Below, piece after piece: positions 28,629 through 37,514 of a DNA stretch of 64,000 nt. The position numbers were made by a program, and so were the translations under genes. The notes beneath the pieces were generated by a model. That model did not search any database, was not told the origin of the DNA, and saw only the letters and a list, made by a program, of their open reading frames with translations. Numbering within the stretch: the stretch's first letter is position 1; each line of letters begins with the position of its first letter. The DNA is from G965214625 sp965214625 (lineage in GTDB: Bacteria > Pseudomonadota > Gammaproteobacteria > Arenicellales > Poriferihabitantaceae). The stretch is from NCBI GenBank assembly GCA_965214625.1, contig OZ243962.1, positions 124,001 through 188,000 of the forward strand. Direction: 5' to 3'.

Positions 28629-29390
28629 TCAGTCCAGCCGCAGCGATAGACAGGTCAGCCCGCCATCCATTTTCGCAATCTCGGACACAGCAAGCCCGAG
28701 TACCCGACTGCCTTGCTCGGCCAGTAAAGCACGGGTCTGACCATAGCCGGCAGGCATCAGCAGCGTTCCGTTCACCCAGACCACATTCGCCGCATACTGT
28801 TCAGCGGGCGGGACCACCACATGCTGATATTTCGCCAGGCACTCGATCCCCAAACAGGCTTGGGTCATGATCAATGTCTTCTGATCAATAAAATTGACAC
28901 TCGATTTGAGATGCAATGCATCAGGCACTTCGACAATATCGATATCGTAACCATATCTCGAGAGGATATGGCCCAATTGCCTGGCACCGTGATAATTGGT
29001 CCGTTCCGATAGGCCGATGATGCAGTGCCGATCGACAATCAACACATCCCCGCCATCCAAAGTACCCGGAGAATGAATGTGTTCGCACTGTCGATATCGC
29101 CGAAGAATGGAAGCCATCGACTCCGTCTCTGCCCGTCTACTGGCCGTGCCAGGCCTTGTGATGATTGCAGTTTGTGACACGACAACAGCCACATCTTCAA
29201 CAAAATAGGCATCAGGGCAGGCGGGATGGGGATCTAGTTCAATCACAGCCAGACCCAGCGCTTTCAGCACCTCGACATAACGGTTGTACTGCTTCAATAA
29301 CAAAGCAGGATCCGGACATCCCAAATCCACACTTGTCAAGCCTTCAGCACAGTTTAGCCCCGGTTTTCTGACGATCGCGGTTGTATACAT
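28629..29390 (-). CDS. Dimethylarginine dimethylaminohydrolase (DDAH) family protein
   Basis: A 253-residue amidinohydrolase of the pentein fold. DDAH converts methylated arginines to citrulline and methylamines. The catalytic set is visible: Asp60 and Glu65 (PDAYFVED), His160 (LHLKSSVNF) and the nucleophile Cys247 (MDGGLTCLSLRL). LDGGDVL is also typical. It is cotranscribed with the betA-like gene (60 bases). The dimethylamine product would be a small methylated amine, which fits a region devoted to methylated nitrogen compounds; that functional link is inference. Confidence 0.85.
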   Translation of the reverse strand: MYTTAIVRKPGLNCAEGLTSVDLGCPDPALLLKQYNRYVEVLKALGLAVIELDPHPACPDAYFVEDVAVVVSQTAIITRPGTASRRAETESMASILRRYRQCEHIHSPGTLDGGDVLIVDRHCIIGLSERTNYHGARQLGHILSRYGYDIDIVEVPDALHLKSSVNFIDQKTLIMTQACLGIECLAKYQHVVVPPAEQYAANVVWVNGTLLMPAGYGQTRALLAEQGSRVLGLAVSEIAKMDGGLTCLSLRLD

Positions 29391-29570
29391 AAACCAATCT
29401 CTACAGCCAATGGGAACGTGTTCTTCTTCAGATCAATTTCTGATTCAAGTTATTTTATTATGGCTATCTTCTTTGATGCCCCGAAATTACTTGCACCGAT
29501 TATCTGTTGATCCGGTCTATTTAACATGGCCAACAATTCTACGTTTATCTTACGATTTAATTTTCCTGAG

Positions 29571-30086
29571 CTAATCATGACTATTGCACCAAGCGCAATC
29601 CAATTGAAGCTGTTTCTCCATGAACACGGATAACGAATCATTCCCGGGATAGTTGCCAAAGGCAGCGCGCCGGCAATACCCCAAGGCCTGATAAAGACTG
29701 ATCGCCTCGGGTTGATAGATGCCGGTTTCCAGTCGAACCACCCTGATACCGGATTGCCAGGCATGCTGTTCGAGTGCCGCTACAATACGTTTGGAAATAC
29801 CTTGACCTCTCGATTCCGGCTTGACGAAAAGTCGTTTCATTTCCCCGTATCGTATCTCTCCGGCAATATACTTGATGGCTCCGCAACCGAGCAGGCGGTG
29901 TTGCGACTTGGCGACGACAAAATAGCCATCGGACTGCAAGAGTGTCTCGGGTGCATCCAGATGATTGGATTCCTCGGGATAAAGCTGCCGCTGATAATGA
30001 TCCAGTGCCTGGATCAGTTCGACCACCTCCCGATCACACGGATTGGCCGGAACAATCTGGCAGTTGTCCATCTGAACCGTTGTCAT
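29571..30086 (-). CDS. GNAT family N-acetyltransferase
   Basis: A 171-residue single-domain acetyltransferase. The acetyl-CoA loop VKPESRGQGISKRIVAALE and the C-terminal SLYQALGYCRRAAFGNYPGN are clear; the N-terminus includes LIQALDHYQRQLYPEESNH, seen in YsnE-like members. The start is an ATG giving MTTVQMDNCQIVPAN; ten further codons upstream are open. The acceptor is unknown. It lies between caiD and the DDAH gene on the same strand, so it may be part of the same transcription unit. Confidence 0.8.
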   Translation of the reverse strand: MTTVQMDNCQIVPANPCDREVVELIQALDHYQRQLYPEESNHLDAPETLLQSDGYFVVAKSQHRLLGCGAIKYIAGEIRYGEMKRLFVKPESRGQGISKRIVAALEQHAWQSGIRVVRLETGIYQPEAISLYQALGYCRRAAFGNYPGNDSLSVFMEKQLQLDCAWCNSHD

Positions 30087-30171
30087 GGATCTATTGCAAA
30101 GGCACGGCAGAGGCACCCCAGCCCGATTGATCTATCGTTGGCCACCCTACCCCATTGAACGGTATTCGGCG

Positions 30172-30957
30172 TCAATATCCTTTCCACACCGGATCACGTT
30201 TTTCGCTAAAGGCCCTTGCGCCCTCAAGCATATCCTCGCTGTTGTACAGGGTTTTGACGGTCGGAAGCTGTTGTGCGTTCAAAATATCAAAGGCATCCTG
30301 TACCGAAGCGGTCTCCAGCGAACGTACCGCCTCCTTGATGGCGGCAAAGACCAATGGCGGGCCCGAGGCCAGTAATCGGGCCCGTTCCCTGGCGCGACCC
30401 ATCAGTCGTTCAGCGGTGGTCACCTCATTGACCAAGCCCCAACGGTGCGCCTCTTCGGCATCCATCCAGCGACCTGTCAACAACAGTTCCATGGCAATGT
30501 GATAGGGCATGCGGCGGGGCAGCTTGATAGTCGCGGCATCAGCCAATGTACCTGCATTGATCTCCGGTAGGGCAAAGCTGGCGGTCTGTGACGAAAGGAC
30601 GATGTCAGCCGACAGTGCCAGTTCGAATCCGCCACCACAGGCAATACCATTGACGGCCGCGATGATCGGTTTGTTGAGATGCGGCAATTCCTGGATACCA
30701 CCAAATCCACCGACACCAAAATCGGTCGTGATACCCTCGCCCTGTGCAGCCGCCTTCAGGTCCCAACCGGCACAGAAAAACTTTTCCCCACCACCGGTAA
30801 TGATCGCAACGCGCAATTCAGGGTCATCCCGGAATGCTTCAAATACCTGTCCCATTTGACGACTGGTTGCACCATCAATGGCATTGGCCTTCGGTCGATC
30901 CAGCGTGACTTCAAGGATGCCCCCGTCGATTCGTGTTTTTACTGTATGTTCTGTCAT
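30172..30957 (-). CDS. caiD: Carnitinyl-CoA dehydratase CaiD-like
   Basis: A 261-residue crotonase-fold protein, the same length as E. coli CaiD and similar throughout: ILEVTLDRPKANAIDGATS, FRDDPELRVAIITGGGEKFF, AGWDLKAAAQGE, GGFELALSADI and the end FSEKRDPVWKGY. CaiD reversibly hydrates crotonobetainyl-CoA to L-carnitinyl-CoA. The oxyanion-hole residues are in CAGWDLKA and ACGGGFE. In the anaerobic E. coli pathway it acts with CaiB/CaiC; here neither is present, and the neighbouring ADP-forming ligase may supply the CoA ester. The start is the ATG giving the E. coli length; GTG five codons earlier is possible. Confidence 0.9.
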   Translation of the reverse strand: MTEHTVKTRIDGGILEVTLDRPKANAIDGATSRQMGQVFEAFRDDPELRVAIITGGGEKFFCAGWDLKAAAQGEGITTDFGVGGFGGIQELPHLNKPIIAAVNGIACGGGFELALSADIVLSSQTASFALPEINAGTLADAATIKLPRRMPYHIAMELLLTGRWMDAEEAHRWGLVNEVTTAERLMGRARERARLLASGPPLVFAAIKEAVRSLETASVQDAFDILNAQQLPTVKTLYNSEDMLEGARAFSEKRDPVWKGY

Positions 30958-30987
30958 CTTTAAATTACCCACGATTACACCCGATGA

Positions 30988-33045
30988 TTATTCTCGAACG
31001 CGGATCAACGCATCCGCGACGATTGCACCCCGGCCTTTTGCCCGCACCAGCAGTGGATTGATTTCCAATTCCACGATGGAATCCTGCTCACGCACGGTCA
31101 ATTGGCCTACCTGAACGACCGCATCAATCACTGACTCCACATCCGCATAGGCCCTTCCCCGATAGCCGGTCAACAACGGGTAGATGCGCAATTTTTGCAA
31201 TGCCGCTCTGATCTGATCAGCCTCCACAGGCAAAAACAGCAATTGCCGATCGCGGATCAATTCAACCAATGTGCCGCCCGTCCCAACGACAAGATAATGG
31301 CCAAACTGAGGATCATACAATACTCCTATCAGGAGTTCAGCAATCACTCCGTCAACCATTCTTTCAATCAGAATGTCGCTTGAAAAAGTCAACATACGTT
31401 GAGTTTGGACGGCCACTTCCTCGGCCTGTCCCACATTCAGCGAAACCGCGCCGGATTCTGTTTTATGGGTTATCTGTTCGCAAAGCGCTTTTACCACGAC
31501 TGGATAGCCGATTTCCTGTGCCGCCTTGATCGCTGTTTGGACGGTCTGCGCCACCCTTGCATCGGGGATCGTCAAACCCTCCCTCGCCAGCCAGGATTTT
31601 GCCTGATTCTCGTTGAGCGTTCGGGCAGGGCGGTCTTCTGACTGGCAGGTAATCAACGGTAAAGGGGACCGCTGTTGCCAGTTGATACAGATCTGACTGG
31701 CGACTTCAACCGCTTTCAGTGCCTGCTGCATGCCATAAAGGGGGGTAATGCCGTGACGGATGAGGGTCGGCTTGACTTCATCCGGCAGATTCTCAGGCAA
31801 TGAAGCAACGACACAGGCCGATTGACCGGTTCGACGGGTCGCTTCGATAAGTGCATCACTGGCCTGTACCCATTCGTCCATTTCACAGTCATTGACGGTC
31901 GGATAATCAAGCACCAGCAGGGTCATGTCCTGATTTCCGCTCATCATGGCAGAGAATGTGTTCATCATTCTGTCAAAATCCCCCCAAATGAAAGTGTGGT
32001 AGTCAAGTGGATTGTCCACTTTGACAAACTCATTCAGTGTTTTTTGGATTTGCATCTTGTGGGTATCGGCAAGCGGACTGAATTTCAGGGTAGTGTCGAT
32101 CGACAAATCTGCCATGAGAGACGCTTCCCCACCCGAACAACTCATTGACGCAATACGATTGCCTGGAATCGGACCGCAGATCGACAATAATTTCAATGTC
32201 TCGAGAAATTCTTCCAGGGTATAGACATGGCCAATACCGAGTTTTGTGAACAAGGCATCATACAACTCGGCATCTCCCGCCAGTGTCGCAGTATGACTTT
32301 GAGCAATTCGCGCCCCGGCAATCGAACGACCGCTTTTTAGCACGACCACCGGAATTTTCTTGCATCGTGCCTTGTCGGTCATCTCGATAAACCGGGGCAG
32401 ATCCGTGAGTCCCTCCATATGGATCCCGATCGCTGTGATGCGATCATTGTCCAATGCGGCCGCCATCGCTTGCTCGACACCCATCACTGCCTGATTGCCC
32501 AATGTGACAAGCCAGGCGATATTCAGTCCCCGTCGCTGTAATGTCAGATTGAGTCCGATATTGCCACTGGATGAGAAAATGGCCACGCCTTTGTCAACCG
32601 GTGTCAATCCCATCTGATCCGGCCACAGGGCGGCTCCCCTTAAAGCATTTATATAGCCATAGCAATTGGGACCGAGCACTGGCATATCATCGGCAGCTGA
32701 AACCAATTGAGTATGGCGTGGTATGCCCGCCTTTCCCACTTCCCTGAAACCAGAGGCATAGCACACCGCCCCCCCTGCCCCCATCCGATTCAGTTCACGG
32801 ACCGTGTCAATGGTGGATTGTGCGGGAATGGCAATAAATGTTGCATCCGGAGCAGTCGACAATTCACCCACACAGTCAACGCACCGGATCCCTGCAAGTG
32901 TCTCCCGGGTCGGATTGACCGCCCAGATTTTCCCTTGAAATCCCAGCTTGAGGCATTGCCTGATGACTCTTTCTGCCTCCTTGCCACCGATCACGGCAAT
33001 GGAGCGCGGATTCAAAAAACGCTGTAATCGTGCTGGATTGATCAA
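30988..33045 (-). CDS. ADP-forming acyl-CoA ligase (acetyl-CoA synthetase superfamily)
   Basis: A 685-residue fused NDP-forming acyl-CoA synthetase. In order: a CoA-binding Rossmann domain (LQRFLNPRSIAVIGG), succinyl-CoA-ligase-like domains with the phospho-acceptor histidine in AQSHTATLAGDAELYDALF, MSCSGGEASLMAD, and a C-terminal ATP-grasp domain (GYPVVVKALCEQITHKTESG ... VELEINPLLVRAKG). No ATG exists at the 5' end; the TTG chosen gives MINPARLQRFLNPRS, the usual family start, 42 bases after the SDR stop. Context suggests that it activates a carnitine-pathway acid such as crotonobetaine, but the substrate cannot be read from sequence. Confidence 0.82.
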   Translation of the reverse strand: MINPARLQRFLNPRSIAVIGGKEAERVIRQCLKLGFQGKIWAVNPTRETLAGIRCVDCVGELSTAPDATFIAIPAQSTIDTVRELNRMGAGGAVCYASGFREVGKAGIPRHTQLVSAADDMPVLGPNCYGYINALRGAALWPDQMGLTPVDKGVAIFSSSGNIGLNLTLQRRGLNIAWLVTLGNQAVMGVEQAMAAALDNDRITAIGIHMEGLTDLPRFIEMTDKARCKKIPVVVLKSGRSIAGARIAQSHTATLAGDAELYDALFTKLGIGHVYTLEEFLETLKLLSICGPIPGNRIASMSCSGGEASLMADLSIDTTLKFSPLADTHKMQIQKTLNEFVKVDNPLDYHTFIWGDFDRMMNTFSAMMSGNQDMTLLVLDYPTVNDCEMDEWVQASDALIEATRRTGQSACVVASLPENLPDEVKPTLIRHGITPLYGMQQALKAVEVASQICINWQQRSPLPLITCQSEDRPARTLNENQAKSWLAREGLTIPDARVAQTVQTAIKAAQEIGYPVVVKALCEQITHKTESGAVSLNVGQAEEVAVQTQRMLTFSSDILIERMVDGVIAELLIGVLYDPQFGHYLVVGTGGTLVELIRDRQLLFLPVEADQIRAALQKLRIYPLLTGYRGRAYADVESVIDAVVQVGQLTVREQDSIVELEINPLLVRAKGRGAIVADALIRVRE

Positions 33046-33089
33046 GATGGCGTCGGTCGTTGAACTGATTGTATATCGATCTTGAACAG

Positions 33090-33866
33090 TCAGCCGGCAA
33101 ACGACTCGAGGTGCCCATCGACATTCATGACCTGACCGGTGACTCTGGAGGCCGCCTCCGAGGCCAGGAACAGTGCCATGTCGGCAATATCCTGACCGGA
33201 AATGAACGTACGCATGGAGCAACTACGGGTATAACTCTCCCTGACGGCCTGTTCCGACACCCGTCTTTTTTTCGCTTCCATGGCAATGACGCGATCCATC
33301 CGTTCGCCCTTGACGCTGCCCGGACAGATCACATTGGCAGTAATACCGCTGGTACCAAGCTCCATCGCCACCGATTTGGTAAAACCGATGACCGCCCATT
33401 TGGCGGATGAGTAGGGAGAACGCAGCGGATATCCGTGCCAACCGGCGGTTGAGGAGATATTGATAATGCGACCACGACCAATCTGTTTCATGAGCGGAAT
33501 GGCTTTTCTTGTACACAGGAAAGTCGCATCCAGATTGACAGTGATACAACGGCGCCAGTCCGATAAATCAACCTCCTCGACACGGGCGGTTGGACCGGCA
33601 ATACCGGCACAGTTCACCAGCACGTCAAGTGCCCCCTGTCGGTGTTGGCGATCAAAGCATGCATTAACCGATCTTTCATCTGAAACATCCGCAATCGATG
33701 TCATTATATCGGGAAAATCCTTCTGCATCCGGGTGCTCGCTGCCGGATCAATGTCGACAACATGGACACGGGCACGGGCGCGATGGAACGAAACAGCAAT
33801 GGAACGGCCAATACCACTGGCACCAGCAGTGACCATCACGTTTCTGGTCTTGAAATCCCAGTTCAT
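33090..33866 (-). CDS. Short-chain dehydrogenase/reductase in the carnitine operon
   Basis: A 258-residue SDR. The cofactor motif TAGASGIG replaces the usual TGxxxGIG, and Asp in HVVDIDP favours NAD(H). NCAG, the catalytic Ser in ISSTAGWHG, YSSAK and the LASEAASRVTGQVMNVDGH end are present. The ATG sits one base after the TGA of the carnitine dehydrogenase gene, so it is firmly in the operon. It may oxidise another 3-hydroxy compound, for example the other carnitine enantiomer. That is inference; the family is too broad to assign a substrate. Confidence 0.85.
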   Translation of the reverse strand: MNWDFKTRNVMVTAGASGIGRSIAVSFHRARARVHVVDIDPAASTRMQKDFPDIMTSIADVSDERSVNACFDRQHRQGALDVLVNCAGIAGPTARVEEVDLSDWRRCITVNLDATFLCTRKAIPLMKQIGRGRIINISSTAGWHGYPLRSPYSSAKWAVIGFTKSVAMELGTSGITANVICPGSVKGERMDRVIAMEAKKRRVSEQAVRESYTRSCSMRTFISGQDIADMALFLASEAASRVTGQVMNVDGHLESFAG

Positions 33867-33867
33867 C

Positions 33868-35370
33868 TCATCCGTCTGCATGTATGGTTTTACGCTGAAT
33901 ACCAATCGACCGACCGGCTTGAATCGGCTTTCCCAATAATTTGTGGGCGGTTGTGATTCTTGAAACGCGATCCCATATCGATGCCTTTGCAGGACAAGCC
34001 CGCCCGACCACCGTGTTGACATGCAACAGCATCTGCTCACAGGTCGCACAAAGCGCATCGTCATCCGACAAATGGATACTGTGCACCAGGTGCAGGCGTT
34101 TCTCGTCGCTGTCAAGCAGATGGGTGGCAATATAAAACGACTGTCCCAGCATCATTTCCTGGAGGTGGCACAGGTGCGTCTCCACCGTAAAATAGCTCAG
34201 GCCGGCAGCGTGATAGGCCTCATCCACGCCAATATATCGGAACAGCGCATCCGATGCATCGCCTGCTGCCCGTAGAAAATAACTTTCAGACATGTGATTG
34301 TTATAGTCAACCCACTCGGGCGGTACCCTGTCGTGATGAAGGCGCAGTGGACAGCGGATCTGGTCTGGATCAAAGGCCACGGGTGGGTGAGAAATCCGAT
34401 AAAGTTGCTCTTCCATGTTTTTCAAAAGCCCGCCGACGCCCTGTGTCTGAGCACGCAGACCGGTCATCACCGCGACCAGGCCATCATCGCGCAATCGTTC
34501 AACTTGGACCACTGACGATATATCAACCGGTGTACTGGGGGGGTGGGCTCCGTGCTCTGACAATGAGAGCGGCAATGAGTTCGTCACTTCGTTTCTGCCG
34601 GTCAATATTGAGGCGGTTTCGGTCGGTTTATCCAGAACCGGTCCCCGTTCATCCGGTTCAGTGGTTCGGTCAATGAAGGGATATCCCAATGAGGCCCACC
34701 ACAGTCCCGGTCCATAGCAGATGGCCTGATGAATATCGTCTGCAGTTGCACCGTCTTCGTGAATCAATCGATGAGCTTCTTTGGATATCGCTCCAATCAG
34801 TCGACTCGCCAGCAATCCTTCAACCGACCGCGCCACTGTCAATGGATGCAGTCCGATATGACGATAGAATCGGATCGCCTGATCAAGTGCCGATTGGCTG
34901 GTCGATTCACCGCCAACCACTTCCACCAAGGGCACCAGATACACCGGATCCAGGGGTTTTGCCACCAGCACACGTTCCGCATGGACAATACCGTCATACA
35001 CGAGGTCCGATATTCTTTCCGGTAATGACGACGCGATGATGACATCCGGTTTGGTATGGACACTGATTTCATGGAGGATTGCATGGTCGGAAGTACCCGA
35101 TGTCAAGCTGCTTTCCTGGACGAAATCGACCTCGGCAACGGTCTCGGAAATGGAATCTGCAAACCGGACAGCACCTCGTTGCGTGACCGGAGCAATCGTC
35201 ATTTTTCGATAAGCCCGGACCGCCTTGTGTATAACCGCATCGAGTTGTTGCTCACGGTCGTCAGCGACATCATACAGGACCACATCCAATCCATGGATCA
35301 GACAGCGCGCAGCCCAGCCCAAGCTGATCGGACCGCCGCCGATCAGGCCGACATTGCGTATCGTTCGCAT
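33868..35370 (-). CDS. L-carnitine dehydrogenase fused to a hotdog-fold thioesterase
   Basis: A 500-residue two-domain protein. Residues 1-320 are a 3-hydroxyacyl-CoA-dehydrogenase-like NAD enzyme: VGLIGGGPISLGWAARCLIH, DFVQESSLTSGTSDHAIL and the YGPGLWWASLGYPF segment typical of carnitine dehydrogenases. Residues 345-500 are a 4HBT/hotdog domain beginning LRLHHDRVPPEWVDYNNHMS. Such fusions are known in rhizobia, where the first part oxidises L-carnitine to 3-dehydrocarnitine and the second hydrolyses betainyl-CoA. The gene is one base after the cleavage-enzyme stop, and its product supplies that enzyme's substrate. Confidence 0.88.
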   Translation of the reverse strand: MRTIRNVGLIGGGPISLGWAARCLIHGLDVVLYDVADDREQQLDAVIHKAVRAYRKMTIAPVTQRGAVRFADSISETVAEVDFVQESSLTSGTSDHAILHEISVHTKPDVIIASSLPERISDLVYDGIVHAERVLVAKPLDPVYLVPLVEVVGGESTSQSALDQAIRFYRHIGLHPLTVARSVEGLLASRLIGAISKEAHRLIHEDGATADDIHQAICYGPGLWWASLGYPFIDRTTEPDERGPVLDKPTETASILTGRNEVTNSLPLSLSEHGAHPPSTPVDISSVVQVERLRDDGLVAVMTGLRAQTQGVGGLLKNMEEQLYRISHPPVAFDPDQIRCPLRLHHDRVPPEWVDYNNHMSESYFLRAAGDASDALFRYIGVDEAYHAAGLSYFTVETHLCHLQEMMLGQSFYIATHLLDSDEKRLHLVHSIHLSDDDALCATCEQMLLHVNTVVGRACPAKASIWDRVSRITTAHKLLGKPIQAGRSIGIQRKTIHADG

Positions 35371-35371
35371 G

Positions 35372-36262
35372 TTATCTTTTTTTCAATTTCAGTTTTGTCC
35401 GCACCTCATCCGGCGTCAGTATGTTCACATTCATGGCCGAAAGAATCATGACGGCCCGTTCGACCAACTGTGCGTTGTTCGCATAAACCCCCTTTTCAAG
35501 ATAAAGATTGTCTTCAAGGCCAACTCGGACATTGCCGCCGGCCAACACCGCCATGGCCACATACGGGAGCTGATTGCGCCCGATGGAAAAAGCAGAAAAG
35601 GTGGCTCCCTCAGGCAATTGATTGACCATGGCCAACAGCGTCCCGGGATCATCCGGCGCCCCATACGGAATCCCCATGCACAATTGAATCATGATCGGAT
35701 CGTCCAGTAACCCTTCCCGGATCATCTCCTTGACAAAAACCAGATGTCCGGTATCAAACACTTCCAGTTCGGGGCGTACGCCGAGTTCGCGAACCCGTTT
35801 TGCCATGGTTTTCAGCATACCGGGTGTGTTGGTCATCACGTAATCACTTTCAGCAAAATTCATCGTCCCGCAATCCAGGGTGCAGATTTCAGGCAACAAT
35901 TGTTCGACGTGAGCCAGTCGTTCCAGCGGACCGGCCATATCGGTTCCAGCATCATTCAGTGGCAACGGGGTTTCTCCTGGCCCGAAAACCATATCTCCAC
36001 CCATCCCGGCTGTTGTGTTGATCACCACATCGGTATCACTGTCACGAATTCTTTCAACAACTTCTGCAAACAGTCGAGGGTCACGGCTTCCTAACCCCGT
36101 CTCAATGTCCCGGACATGGATGTGGGCTATTGCGGCACCCGCTTTGGCCGCATCGATGGCCGCTTTGGCAATTTGTTCCGGAGTGACTGGAATCGCCGGA
36201 TGCCGACCAACCGTATTGCCGGCACCGGTCACTGCGCAAGTAATAAATGCATTGAAATTCAC
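35372..36262 (-). CDS. 3-dehydrocarnitine:acetyl-CoA cleavage enzyme (BKACE/DUF849 family)
   Basis: A 296-residue zinc-dependent beta-keto-acid cleavage enzyme. The family marks are FITCAVTGAGNT, the zinc histidines in AHIHVRD, INTTAGMGGDM, TLDCGTMNFAE, ELEVFDTGHL and NVRVGLEDNLYL. In this pathway it exchanges 3-dehydrocarnitine and acetyl-CoA for acetoacetate and betainyl-CoA. The start is GTG with AGGAG eight bases before it; longer open sequence upstream is not family-like. It is the first gene of the operon, directly followed by the dehydrogenase-thioesterase fusion, which makes the carnitine assignment strong. Confidence 0.9.
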   Translation of the reverse strand: MNFNAFITCAVTGAGNTVGRHPAIPVTPEQIAKAAIDAAKAGAAIAHIHVRDIETGLGSRDPRLFAEVVERIRDSDTDVVINTTAGMGGDMVFGPGETPLPLNDAGTDMAGPLERLAHVEQLLPEICTLDCGTMNFAESDYVMTNTPGMLKTMAKRVRELGVRPELEVFDTGHLVFVKEMIREGLLDDPIMIQLCMGIPYGAPDDPGTLLAMVNQLPEGATFSAFSIGRNQLPYVAMAVLAGGNVRVGLEDNLYLEKGVYANNAQLVERAVMILSAMNVNILTPDEVRTKLKLKKR

Positions 36263-36725
36263 CGTTTTTTCTCCTGCGTTGAAGTATTTGGAAATAGTCG
36301 AATTATGATGGTTGTTTATCTTTAATTTCGGTTGCCGCAAACTCCTCATCGATTTCGAAAAGATCCGGTGCAGAGCGATGAACTCCAATACTGTGTTCCA
36401 TCCAGAGCATCTCGAACCGTCATGACGACTTTCTCCATTGTATGGCTAATGGCAACTCGTTCAGTTCCACCCTGGCTTCCCATCAAACCGGGAAATGCAA
36501 AATTCAGATTTCTTGATCTTTCGCCGCATATCTATGGAAATCTCTCTGATTTCGAAAATGGTTGTGACGACATACTATTTCGAGCAGCGACTCGATACTT
36601 GTTTCCACTGGATATGGCACTTTGGGCAACGACATTTTTGAGTCAACAATTTCTGGTTGCAAGGCATTAAAATCACAGGGTAGTCGGTAAAACGCATCAT
36701 GTTAATTCAGAGATCAAGGATAAAA
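36263..36725. other. Divergent gap between the carnitine operon and the PPTase gene
   Basis: It must contain the carnitine operon promoter. AGGAG at 36271-36275 (minus strand) is the ribosome-binding site of the first gene. No carnitine regulator (CdhR/AraC type) is encoded here or nearby, and no convincing operator was identified. Confidence 0.45.
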
Positions 36726-37514
36726 ATGGAAAACTATCACACGTTGGCTCTACCATCCAACTCTGTGCATCTCTGGTTTTGTCATTACGAGGACATTACT
36801 GATTCGAGACTGATTGCTGCCTACGATACACTACTGGAACCATACGAGAAAGAGCAGCAGCGTCTGAAGGCTCCCAAAGATCGGCATCAATTTCTGATTA
36901 CCCGCACACTGATTCGAACTGTATTATCAAAATATGATCCGACTGTCTCACCGTCTGAATGGCGTTTCACCAAAAACCAATACGGACGTCCCAAAATAAG
37001 TCCCGATATGACGCCGTTGCCGATTCGATTCAATCTGACCCATACAAAAGGGTTGATTGTCTGTGGAGTGACGCTCAATATCGCGATTGGTGTGGATGTG
37101 GAGGACTTGAGTCGACAAACGGACAGACTGAAGATTGCACAACGTTATTTCTCACCCACGATGACAAACGCACTGGAGGATTTGCCTGAACGACAGCAAC
37201 AACAACGTTTTTTTGAATATTGGACGCTGAGCGAAGCCTACCTCAAAGGAAGAGGAATCGGACTGTTCATGTTTCCCAGACAGTTCTCGTTTCATCTTGC
37301 AGAGGATAGCTCGATTAGGCTATCGGTTGATTCAGACTGGGACGAGAACCCGACGCAATGGCAATTCCTCATCCACCGTATCAATGATACCTATCAACTC
37401 GCTGTGGCCGTAAAAACCACCAAATCTCTGCGGTTTAAAGCAAACAATATCATTCCCCTTGACTGTGTGGAATCACTGCCCTTTCCAGGAAGAACCGCTG
37501 GTAATAGCCATTAA
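36726..37514 (+). CDS. 4'-phosphopantetheinyl transferase, Sfp type
   Basis: A 262-residue Sfp-superfamily enzyme that moves phosphopantetheine from CoA to carrier proteins. The two signatures are GVDVED (metal) and FFEYWTLSEAYLKGRGIGL (catalytic Glu/Lys). LKAPKDRHQFLITRTLIRTV and the RFNLTHTKG block (substrate loop) are also typical. The ATG (MENYHTLALP) follows AGGA by 6 bases. No fatty-acid, polyketide or peptide synthase lies in the window; it may serve general acyl carrier protein or remote clusters. Confidence 0.9.
   Translation: MENYHTLALPSNSVHLWFCHYEDITDSRLIAAYDTLLEPYEKEQQRLKAPKDRHQFLITRTLIRTVLSKYDPTVSPSEWRFTKNQYGRPKISPDMTPLPIRFNLTHTKGLIVCGVTLNIAIGVDVEDLSRQTDRLKIAQRYFSPTMTNALEDLPERQQQQRFFEYWTLSEAYLKGRGIGLFMFPRQFSFHLAEDSSIRLSVDSDWDENPTQWQFLIHRINDTYQLAVAVKTTKSLRFKANNIIPLDCVESLPFPGRTAGNSH

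Noticed and set aside
36332..36670. Plus-strand frame of 112 codons between the carnitine operon and the PPTase gene
   Set aside because: It overlaps the expected operon promoter and resembles no protein family.
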